Below, one piece after another: positions 55,085 through 64,000 of a DNA stretch of 64,000 nt. Positions within the stretch are counted from its first letter, which is position 1, and the number at the start of each line of letters is the position of its first letter. The notes under the pieces were generated by a model, which made no database searches, had not been told where the DNA came from, and saw only the letters and a list, made by a program, of their open reading frames with translations. The stretch lies in contig NC_073744.1 of the NCBI RefSeq assembly GCF_029784135.1, positions 15,900,941 to 15,964,940 on the forward strand. The letters are read 5' to 3'. The translations under genes were made by a program, and so were the position numbers. Origin of the DNA: Toxorhynchites rutilus septentrionalis (taxonomy: Eukaryota; Arthropoda; Insecta; Diptera; Culicidae).

Positions 55085-55365
55085 CTCGTTGTTGACATCT
55101 CTGTTCGGGAAAGCACACAAATGGACAGAACAAATGTATGGAAAAATGGAAACGCTCACATTTTTCATGAATTTTAACCATTTACAAACCAGGGAATTCT
55201 AATGTATAGCATATTAAACAAATCTTACGGAATTTCCGATTCGTTTAGTATGTAAATCGTCAAAATCCGTTCACGGCAAAAATAGTTATTAACGTTAACT
55301 TTATTTCATAAAAACGTGACCTGTTTTCTGATTTGGCACCCTTAATGAAAGACGTAGTTCTACGT
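55085..55365 (-). repeat. Family B repeat (GACGTAG-ended)
   Basis: It runs from CACACAAATGGACAGAACAA to GAAAGACGTAGTTCTACGTC (55347-55366). The blocks TTTCATGAATTT, TATAGCATATTAAACAAATC and TTATTTCATAAAAACGTGAC are found inverted at 58242-58515, so the two copies face each other 2.9 kb apart. Confidence 0.75.
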
Positions 55366-55495
55366 CAAAAAATCCTACTTACATTGACAGGAAATTTAGT
55401 GGAGAATCTGGGAAAAAATAATTCATCAAAATCGGATGGACCGTTCCGGAGGTGGAACTCCCACCATATTGAAAAACATGGTTTCGAGCAGGACC
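55366..55495 (-). repeat. Fragment of the 15768-16999 TTAA element
   Basis: CATTGACAGGAAATTTAGTG, CATCAAAATCGGATG and CCGGAGGTGGAACTCCCACC are the inverse of 16480-16600. It directly adjoins the family B palindrome. Confidence 0.7.
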
Positions 55496-55811
55496 CGAGT
55501 TCTTCGAAGGTGAAAAATGAAGACCGGCTCTACTCTCAGTAGCTTCGTCTCGACTAGAACTGCTTCGGCAGTCGCCGTGAACAAAAAATGACTTGACTAG
55601 TAAATGAATTGACTAGCGTTGACTAGCGAGGATGACTGGTGAACTAGTCCACTGGGTTATTTTAACTGACGCGATTGATGAATACAAATTTGCCTCTTCA
55701 TTCAACTGACTTCAATCCACACTTCCATTTCCCCCTGAGACTAATTTTATACCCGCGTACGCAATCTTATTTTTACGTCCACATAAAGAGGAACGAGAAC
55801 TTGATTCCTGA

Positions 55812-56505
55812 TGCAAAAAGTCACAGGAGGGTTGTGTCCGAGACACGACCGCATAGTTGACGTAGGATTCCATCAGGCTATCTGTTGATTTTGGATATGT
55901 TTGAAGAATTACATCGTTAAACTCTTTGATAATGATTTGGTGACCAAACGACCCGTTCTCGAGCTGGAACACACCTTGGTTTTTATATATGAAAATCGAA
56001 ATAAATCGTTTCATATATCAAGTAATTTTCAACACAACTGCTACAATATATTTTACACTTACACTTGTGATAAATTTTTCACAATACACGATCAGTCATT
56101 GATATGCAATTCCACGAAGCAACATTTCGGTGAGAGCAAAAGCTCCCCCTACTATCATGTATTTGCAAAGCCGATTTCTCCCAGGCAGCTTGGTTTTGAT
56201 GTCTCTGTTAGGGACCCGCCACACGTGTTGTAAATTTCGACCAATCAGATGTGGTTATTCCCGTTAGGATAGAGGTTGAAATTTTTCAATAGTTCGATAG
56301 TTAGTTTCATGACATATATTATTATCTTCAATATAAAACATTGTTTTGAAGTGGCGAAATCGATTGAATCGAATTTCATCAATCCATCATGAAATGACTG
56401 AGAAATATGCGTTTGAAATTGGACAATTTTCACGATGTGCTCGATTTTCGATTTTCAATTGATACCCCAACATGTTCCCGAAAGACGTAATCCTACGTCA
56501 AAAAG
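55812..56505 (+). repeat. Family A repeat, short copy
   Basis: The left edge AAAAAGTCACAGGAGGGTTG, with GTTGACGTAGGATTCC, and the right edge GTTCCCGAAAGACGTAATCC, with TACGTCAAAA, match 33546-35025. The body is 694 bp against about 1480 bp, so a large internal segment differs. Confidence 0.8.
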
Positions 56506-56914
56506 TGGTTACCCCATCAATGGACGATTTATTGTCCACCCATCGTGAACTCAAACCAACGAACTTAGACATTTATCAGGTGTTCTATAAAGGTCCTCGC
56601 GTTAGTATTAGTAAAAAGCGAGCAAAATAGCGCACACACACTGCACACTATTTTATACGTGTGACTAATTTTCGTGTAGCATGCATAATGATACATGGGA
56701 GAGAGAGAGGAACGAATTTGTTTTAGGGGAAGTCACTTGAAATGATATAGTCGAGACCGTAGAGGGGGATAGCGACTAAACGCCCGACTGACTGTTTAGT
56801 CGTTTTGGTGGAGAAACTGCGTGAAGAAGCCAAAAGTCATTTCAGACTGAATACGGATATAGTCAGTCAGATAGTCAGCTGACTATCCTCAGTTGACTAT
56901 GACTATGCCGAGCC

Positions 56915-57161
56915 CTGGGGTGACATTGCGCATTTCGAAACGAGTGATTTATGTTCGTTTCGACCATTTTGACATGCCTTTGACCAGCTTTGTTTACGAA
57001 CCCAAAAATTTTACATTTCTCTACGAGACAAATTTTGCTCTAAATCTAGTACACCGAACATATGAACTTGAAAAAGATACATAATACTAAAACCAACTCG
57101 ATTTGAGTTCGAATTTTCTCGAAACGAGTTACTCGTTTCGAAATGCGCGATGCCACCTCTG
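56915..57161. mobile_element. hAT-like MITE, 247 bp
   Basis: The ends CTGGGGTGACATTGCGCATT, TCGAAACGAGT and, inverted, CAGAGGTGGCATCGCGCATT, TCGAAACGAGT. The CAG-GGTG-type start is common in hAT elements. It sits against the transposase tail at 57162. The left flanking sequence does not show a matching 8-bp duplication. Confidence 0.65.
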
Positions 57162-57385
57162 GTTTCGAGAAAAACGCGTTTTAAATATTTGATACATTTA
57201 CTTATTTTACATCGTGCCTTCAGTCTGCAATCCCTGGACCCTAAAAATGTCCTACAACACTTAGAAGGTGATCTTCCTGTCGCTTTTTTGTTGCCAAAAT
57301 GGGACTTGCAGGCTTCTCTAGCTGCTTCTGACATCCGCATCTCTGCTCGTTCGGCTCGTTCCTCATCGGTTCGATTATAAATCAC
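57162..57385 (-). pseudogene. Second Mutator/Kolobok-like transposase tail
   Basis: The minus strand reads DEERAERAEMRMSEAAREAC, KSHFGNKKATGRSPSKC and then the 3' flank with CAGGGATTGCAGACTGAAGG and CGCGTTTTTCTCGAAACC. Both tail and flank correspond to 16300-16490. It is a second fragment of the same element, cut by the hAT-like MITE. Confidence 0.55.
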
Positions 57386-57399
57386 TCTTGTATCTGCTT

Positions 57400-58240
57400 G
57401 GAATAATCATGGCGAAAAGAATGCAGCAGGCAATCGTGAGATTGCACGATGAATCATTTCACACTCCTCCTTAATTCGGGACTTATAGTGAACATAACAA
57501 AACAAAGATTGGAAAACAACATTCAATGAATGAATACTCCTTTGGAAAGCTCGCACGAAACAAAATAACGAGTGCGTCAAAATAGACTGAATCTGCGTGT
57601 ATGTATTTTCCCTTATACTCTTTTCCTTGTCAGCATTTAAGTGCACATGAATCCACCTTCCCGCTCACCAATAACTTGCGTTAATATGGTCTTTTGCGTT
57701 GGCTTAGATCGTTTCATTCTAGACACAAAAAAAAAAGTCATTACAATAGTGCACAGGAAACAAATCGATTTCAACTATCTACCTATATTTAACTGCCGCG
57801 ATCGAGGCTCAATGATTGCTATTTGAGTGAAAAACGGATGATTTTACAGAGACACTCGCTGGTTCAAGCAAAAGTTTCTAATTTGATTCTATCAACATCT
57901 AACGTCATTCCGAGAGGCAAATGAGGGAATGCTAAAATTTCTGAGAATAGATAAGCGGAATCGAGACAGTATTTTTCCGTTCTAATCGAGAATGAACTTT
58001 GCGAAGAGGATAGGTGAATGTTTTCTGTCTCAAATAAAGTGAGGCATAAACGGAGAATAGAAGGGTGAGTTTTATCTGTGAATGAGTGTTGTTGAACGAA
58101 TTTCGATGTGATTATGCCCATACCTGATGGTAGCACTTCGGTCCATTAATTGGCTTATAACTACGGAACGGAGCATCGGGCAAACATGGGACAAAAACTA
58201 CAGTAAAGAAGACATTCCATAGAACATTTTAAGCCAGAAT
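57400..58240. other. No recognisable gene
   Basis: AT-rich. No element ends were assigned. A block at 58141-58235 (ACGGAACGGAGCATCGGGCA, TTTTAAGCCAGAATT) is the inverse of 15812-15900, so it is another piece of the TTAA element's left region. Confidence 0.5.
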
Positions 58241-58241
58241 T

Positions 58242-58635
58242 ATGTTTTGACGTAGAACTACGTTTTTCAGGAAGGGTGCCAAATCAGAAAATAGGTCACG
58301 TTTTTATGAAATAAAGTTATCGTTAATAACTATTTTCATTGTGAACTTATTCTCATGATTTGCATACCAATCGAATCGGAAATTCTCTAAGATTTGTTTG
58401 ATATGCTATACATTACAATTCGCTAATCTCTAAACGGTGTAAATTCATGAAAACTGGAAGAACTTCCTTTTTTTCCCGTACATTTGTTCTGCCGATTTGT
58501 GTGCTAACCCTACCCGTATTTCGAATGCTTATAACTCGAACATTTCTTAACAGATCGCAAAGGATGTTTACATCGATTGATAGGAAATATTTCTACGCGT
58601 CTATCACAATTAATAAAATATTATTTTTCATGAGA
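58242..58635 (+). repeat. Family B repeat plus the 43044-type repeat
   Basis: It begins TTTTGACGTAGAACTACGTT at 58242, then AGGTCACGTTTTTATGAAAT and ATATGCTATACATTACAATT, to about 58515, the inverse of 55085-55365. It runs on into the unit shared with 43044-43155 (58529-58635). Confidence 0.7.
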
Positions 58636-59145
58636 TGAACAATTGAATAACTGTAAAATGTAAAGCGCTATATAAACGCCCTAACTGTCAAGTTTTGATT
58701 GACTCGATTTATGGTTTCCCCAACACACACTTCTAAATCGATGTAACTGTAGAAATTCGCTCTGCAAATATACATGCAAGTCGGGGGTAACTTTTGGTGT
58801 TGAGTACTTTTGTACTCGTTTGTCGTTGTGCAGACCGGAATATGTTTCCCTAAAACGTACTTTTAAGCTGAGAAGCCTGGTAAAATCGTCATTTCAGATA
58901 CTAGAGGTGAATGAACTTTCGCGGTTCGAGAACTACGTAAACATGAGATGTGCGATAATTTCAGTGGGAAATGTAAAATACAATGATGGTTTGACAATTC
59001 TTCCGTTCACATATTTTAGGAGTCCTAGGCATCATATCAAACGTTATAGCACGTTCATTAAATTTATTTGTAACTATTACAAAAATTTCGATGAATTCTA
59101 AAATAATATTCGAAGTGGTAAACAAGTTGATTGTATAATATAATT

Positions 59146-59239
59146 GCGTAGTTCTACGTCAAAAATATGCGGTCGTGTCCTAGATACAACCCCTTACATT
59201 TTTTATTTTGTTAAGATTCCATAGTGTACTACTCCTTTA
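59146..59239 (-). repeat. GACGTAG/GGTTGTG motif beside a TTAA terminus
   Basis: On the minus strand, GGGGTTGTATCTAGGACACG and ACCGCATATTTTTGACGTAG, then AACTACGC (59146-59198). Immediately right, TTAA-AGGAGTAGTACACTATGG (59205-59239, inverted) matches the left end of the 15768 element. Confidence 0.6.
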
Positions 59240-60217
59240 ATTCATTCTATCATTTAAATATGTTGTGTTTTTGATTTTTTTCAAATATAAATGTGTTTTT
59301 CATGCAAAAAAACAGAACGATTCAAGTTGAACACCCAATATAATAGTTAAATTGTATGTATTGTTTCAGAAGTAGTAGAATATGCATAAGACTAAAGCTC
59401 GGTATAGAGTAAAGAGTTTTGGCACTATATAGTTTTGGCTGCTGCCAATTAGAGCACCAACGTAATTCAAAAGAATTTCGAATCAATCAGATTTCAACGT
59501 TCTCAGTCCTTGTCGGCTCAGACGGATTCTATGCATGTGATAAAATCAAATAGTTGCCAATTCCACTAGTATGTCATGAAATTCCCGCTGTCAGTTGCCA
59601 TTTGAAGCAACATTTTTTAATTCGAATCCGCCCGTCTGTAGAAGAACTCCAGAAGTGTTCACAACCATTGAATACATCCCCGGAGTCAAGAATAAGTGTT
59701 AACGCGAATCAAACAAAATTTAGACGAGTAAATCAGAATTTTTGAAGCCTGAAGATTTTCTTCGGGAATTCGATTAAAATAATTCGATTTTAACCTATAA
59801 TTGGACATATCAACAAACACAACACAATGTGAAAAACAAGTTAAAACAGGAAAATTATTGAAAAACTACAAATATCCATTAGAAATGTGTGCAAAATACA
59901 TAATCTAGTAAAATGAACTCAACGTTCGTAGACTTTGATGAGGAATACAAGCAAGAAGAACATTTAGAAGAGCTTTTTGAAGATCTACTATCGGCCAACA
60001 TTCATTCGAGCTGTTCTAGTGCATTAGTACAAATCACCCTCAGCAAAACCAACAATAAACCCGTTGAAAATGAGGTTCAGTAAAATACAAGATTATTTTG
60101 ATTGGAAAATGGTTGAAAACACTCCTAAAAAATTTATCGTGTTGTAGAAACTTGCACAAACGATATTTACAAAAAATGTTCAATTAGCTAGATGTCAATC
60201 AATTGTGATGGCTCTAA

Positions 60218-60558
60218 GGGTGCTCATACACTGTTTGACCGAAGCCAAATATTTGACTCTTTTTGACAGATAAAATTTGGTCAACGTGTACTGATCAAAT
60301 ATATTCTACACAAAACACGACAAGCAAATATTCAATTATTGGATGCCTAAAATATTTTTTCAGTTTGTTCTTCGAACCTGTCGGTTACCTTGGATATTTC
60401 AGTTGATTTTTTTTCCATGTTCGGTGTTTGATATTGTTTACTACTGTTTAAAATTGAAGAGTGGCAAACAAAATAGTGTTTGTACAAATATCAAATCAAA
60501 CCTTATCTGTCAAAAAATATCAAATATTTGATCTCCGGGCAAACAGTGTACGGCCACC
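60218..60558. mobile_element. MITE with about 60-bp inverted ends
   Basis: GGGTGCTCATACACTGTTTG, then CCAAATATTTGA and TTTTTGACAGATAA, are mirrored at the right (inverted: GGTGGCCGTACACTGTTTGC, then ATCAAATATTTGAT and TTTTTTGACAGATAA). Flanks are TAA and TTA. There is no coding frame. Confidence 0.8.
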
Positions 60559-60597
60559 TTAAGTCTTTCTATTAATATTTGTTTCTTGCTCAAACAC

Positions 60598-61085
60598 CTC
60601 CTCTACTCGCGCGTACGGTCTCACAGACCGAAAATCAGTAATTTTGTTTTGAGGAGGCTCAATTCAATGACTGTTAAAATTGAATGAAGTTAAAGAAAAC
60701 ATATTTTCTGGAGTTTTATTTTATTCAATTATATTTTTTCTTTAAATAATGCCTAAAAATACACAATAGCTATATTACAGAGCCATGCCGGGTGTTCGGG
60801 TTCGATTCCCGTTCTGGCCGGGGGATTTTTCGTCAAAGAAATTTCCTTCGACTGGCACTGTGGTCATGCGTATTCTAGAGCTTGCCCCTCGGAATACATT
60901 CAAGGCGTGTTATTTGGCTTAAGAAATCTCAACTAAGTATTAATAAATGACGCTAGTTAATGACGGCAAAAGTTCCACAGGGAACGTTAACGCCATTCAA
61001 GAAGAAGAAGAAGAAGAATTACAGAGACACGCACGGCCTGTGAGACCGTGCGCGGGTATACGAGTTTTTTTTGGGCGCGAGTACA
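60598..61085. mobile_element. Inverted-repeat element split by a SINE
   Basis: CTCTACTCGCGCG and ACGGTCTCACAGACCG at 60600-60630 are mirrored at 61030-61085 (inverted: CTGTACTCGCGC, GCGCACGGTCTCACAGGCCG). A SINE with its own target duplication lies inside, so the outer element is older. Confidence 0.7.
60774..61026 (+). mobile_element. 5'-truncated tRNA-related SINE with 9-bp TSD
   Basis: The body is 60783-61017. It starts inside the tRNA-like head (CCATGCCGGGTGTTCGGGTT, then CGATTCCCG as B box), so the A box is lost. The 3' end is a (GAA) tail. Exact direct repeats ATTACAGAG flank it at 60774-60782 and 61018-61026, as left by LINE-driven insertion. Confidence 0.92.
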
Positions 61086-61418
61086 GGATGGTTAATTGAG
61101 GCCATTTAGCTATCAAGAAAAAGTCAATATAAAGTATAGACACTAACAAACCCAGTGAAAACCGACGCAAAGCCGCATCTTTCCAGAACCATACTACTCA
61201 CCGTCGAATCGTCGCATTCCAGAGAGTCAGCAGAAAAAAAGGAAACAAAAATTGTGTCATTCAGAGAAAGAGAAAACGGTTTGAAAGTGGTGTATTTATT
61301 TCTAATCAGTATTAAGTTTACTACACACGTGTATAATCTCACCTATCGATAAAACAAATCATAGCATTTAATGGAATAAAATAAGAGAGATAAAAAAACA
61401 ATCTGTCCCCGTTTTTGC

Positions 61419-63258
61419 TCACTCCTGCAAATTGTCCAATATCCACTCCAAGTAGGTGCCTATGTTAGTGTACACATCGGGATAGTTCAGGTGACACTTG
61501 TTGGGACCGAGGGTGAGTATTCCATGGAGCACGTACCGCGGGCTAGCGTCCACCGTTTGGACGGATTGCAGGGGCGCAGCGGCTCTGTCGAACACACAGG
61601 TACCACTCGCCGGCACCGGGTCCCGCTCGACACAAATCTGGCGGAAAGTCTTCTCCAGCCGGACACGATTCGCGTTGTACAGACGCTGACAGGCCACGGA
61701 TTCAACGACGTTCACCTGGGAGCGCTGCATGGTTGTCTGACTGTTGCTTCCCTTCCAGCCGGTTCTCGTGAAGGTGGGCGGCTTGTGGCTCCGAAGCGCT
61801 TTGGAGAGTGGCAGACAGACGGGTCGTACATTCTCCGGGGTGATGTCCGCGCGCCTTCGAAGTCGAATCAGTGCGATATCGTTGGCGTAACGTGGTTTGT
61901 TGTATTGCTGGTGAACGGTGATGGTTTCGATGGGTAACGTTTGGATGGGATCAGCACATACCACGGTCCCGTCAAGTTGATCACAGTCCTGGTCAGTGGA
62001 AGTATCATAATCACCCAATCGGATCGAGGTTGGTTTGTAGTTTTTGGTGTTGTAAACACACTGGGCAGCTGTCACTAGATAACGATCGCTGATCAGAATC
62101 GCATGACAGAGGGTTTTGGTCTCAGTTCCACCTTGCTTGGTGTATTCTATCAAGCCTACCCATGGATACGTAAGAAACACTGGTTTCTCTGTTTCCTTGT
62201 GGAACGGATAAGTATTGGTCCCACAGATATCCTGTTTGAGAAGTTTCAATTTTGGGTGCACATCGGATCGAGCAGGAGCCTCAACGAATGATGCGTTCAA
62301 CTGGTGAGCAATCCAGTCGACGTATCGAGCAACATCGGTGAACACGACGTATTCCTGCGGATCGCATGCACCGGTACTCTCAACAACGGGCGAGAACGAT
62401 ACAATTCCTCGCACAAACCAGTGCTCACCGATCAAAAAGAACATTCCTCCTCCGCTGTCACCATTGCAGGCATTGACACCGTTACGCCGTCCCGCGCAGT
62501 ACATATTGTTGGTAAGGGTTCGCGCAAATATCTCCCTATTACTTTCCAAACATATCTGATTATCAACCACTGGAAGCTGTGCTTCGTTCAATACCTCCGA
62601 GAAGCCGGAGGTTGCCGTCGCCCCAAACCCAACGATCGTACCTTCCCGCTCTCGGATCAACAGCCGATCTTCGCCTCTGTTCCACAGACACACGGGTTGA
62701 ATGTAATCCGTGAACTGGATATCGGTTGCCAGTTTGATAAGCGCAATGTCGTGGTCTACGGCACCGCTCTGGTAGCGTTTGTCCACCAGAATCCGACTCG
62801 CTGCATGCTCCGCCGCACGATCGTCCGCCACTAGCAGTTGGTTTCGACCCACCTGTATCGAGAGCTTTTCGCTGGGGATGATGCCATTCGACAAGCGAAC
62901 GCAGTGAGCCGCTGAAAGATTTAATTGTTTGATAAAAAAAATATAATCTGGCAACAGTGTCTGGGTTTCATTAATTAGCAGGCGTAACCAACCAATCGTT
63001 TCACAAATTCTCACCTGTGAGTATAGTATTCTTATCAATGATCGTTCCACCGCACTTGTACTCAAACACAGAATCCACACGATGGAAGATCGCCGTGTGC
63101 CACGGCCAGTTGCCTGCCTTTGCTTCCTTGCCCTTGACAATCAAATTGGTGTACATGTGCTTCCGCTGGCCACAATCTGCAGGAAGGCCACTAGCGAGGA
63201 CCTGCGACGATGCCAGGGCCAGCAGAACAGCCTGTAACAACCGATAGTATTGGGTCAT
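61419..63258 (-). CDS. Secreted double S1 serine protease (second domain dead)
   Basis: The 578-residue protein has a signal peptide (about residues 1-23, hydrophobic AVLLALASSQVLA). Exons are 63258-63015 and 62911-61419, with donor GTGAGA and acceptor TTTCAG, phase 1. Domain 1 (about 40-288) has the full triad H84 (TAAHC), D136 (DIAL) and S234 (GDSGG). The residue six before the Ser is Asn, not the Asp of trypsins, so the specificity is probably not tryptic. Domain 2 (about 312-578) has Gln365 for His and Arg524 for Ser (FDRAAAP), with only D426 kept. It cannot cleave and may bind or regulate. Such protease-pseudoprotease proteins occur in insect haemolymph cascades. No CLIP domain was seen. 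TTTATT at 61295-61300 gives a polyadenylation signal. Confidence 0.93.
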
Positions 63259-64000
63259 TTCGAACTATCAGTGACCATTAGTCTCTCTTGGTCAGCAACA
63301 AAGAATCACACTTGATTAACTCGAACGCCTGGAGCAGACTGAAGAACCAGTCCAGACGAATGCTAAGAGAGAGAGAGCTGGGGGAATCCCTCTGTTTATG
63401 TCTTTAAACGGAACTGTGTCTGTCGATGGGGAGAAAAGAGAAGCATTGGAGAACCCGCGTTTGCTGTTTCGTGTGTTTATTATTATTACGAACAGTATGA
63501 GTGTGAGTAGCACTGATTAGAGATTTTCGCGTTTACAGCAGATCAAATCGATTCCCCCTGATCATCGATCATTGGTTTCATCGAACCAGTTGGCTCGGAA
63601 TGGTTTGAACAGCGTCAGTCTAATCTATTGATAACATGCAAGTTCACAAGGTAGAATGTATGAGAGAGATGTGTATCATAACTACATCCAAAACCCTTTT
63701 TTATGAAGGATATAAACTGTAAAACCCACAGTCAAGAGCCATGAACCATAATACTATTCATGGTAGTGTATAAGATTGCGTATTGCATATGTAGGATGCT
63801 GTTATTAGATTTCTCTTTCTCAAGACTGCGATTGGATGATTTTTTATTGTTATTATTTCAATTGTGAACGCAAAAACTAAGAGATAATCACTTGAGCATC
63901 CTGAGTCTTTACCCATTGAACCATCCTCAGAGATGAACAGTGATTGGATGGAACCTAGGATTAATTATGGCATTCCATACAGTGTGATCGAATCTGCTCG
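63259..64000. promoter_or_regulatory. Upstream region of the protease gene
   Basis: There is no coding frame or repeat with clear ends. It lies 5' of the minus-strand protease and probably contains its promoter. No specific element could be assigned. Confidence 0.35.

Noticed and set aside
60783..60830. tRNA gene from the GGTTCGATTCCCG motif
   Set aside because: Only the B-box half is present, followed by a SINE body and GAA tail between target duplications.
1..64000. Endogenous viral elements
   Set aside because: No frame resembled a viral polymerase, nucleoprotein or glycoprotein; the reverse transcriptase pieces are of LINE type.

Overview
This is an insect nuclear sequence, most likely from a culicine (Aedes-like) mosquito. 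The inference rests on short introns (57-90 bp), many ZAD and THAP zinc-finger genes, a DD37E mariner of the type described from mosquitoes, tRNA-derived SINEs, Jockey-type LINE remains and an extremely dense population of inverted-repeat DNA transposons. Species cannot be read from the sequence.

Genes, left to right: a ZAD-C2H2 protein (6127-7305, +) converging on a second ZAD protein (8331-7465, -); the WD40 gamma-tubulin-complex adaptor NEDD1/Grip71 (15554-13449, -, three exons); a THAP+ZAD+C2H2 protein (23341-20384, -, three exons); a decayed ZAD/BEN gene (about 29905-31475, +) whose last intron contains tRNA-Ile(AAU) and tRNA-Trp(CCA) on opposite strands; a small THAP protein (36666-37034, +) tail to tail with a SWIM zinc-finger gene (37676-37047, -, partial); a large ZAD-C2H2 gene with a 7.4 kb intron (40976-50526, +), followed at once by another ZAD-C2H2 gene (51085-52154, +); and a secreted double S1 serine protease with one active and one dead domain (63258-61419, -).

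Six of the genes carry a ZAD dimerisation module, so the window is a segment of a ZAD zinc-finger cluster, with NEDD1 and the protease as unrelated neighbours. The tandem and convergent layout and the pseudogene fit birth and death by local duplication. A 100 bp copy of part of one finger exon sits inside its own gene's intron.

The rest is mobile DNA: Tc1/mariner relics (1267-2253, 25669-26107, 52525-52894), PIF/Harbinger-like pieces (8566-10136, 35828-36080), TTAA-flanked elements (15768-17730, 52895-54190 and fragments), a 426 bp element with 9-bp target duplications and a THAP exon (12040-12465), Tc1/pogo-like MITEs, LINEs (18390-19545, 27172-28275) and SINEs (2830-3111, 60783-61017, and partial copies). 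A recurring imperfect palindrome, GACGTAG-NN-CTACGTC, marks the ends of several otherwise different repeat families and is the most striking unexplained pattern here.
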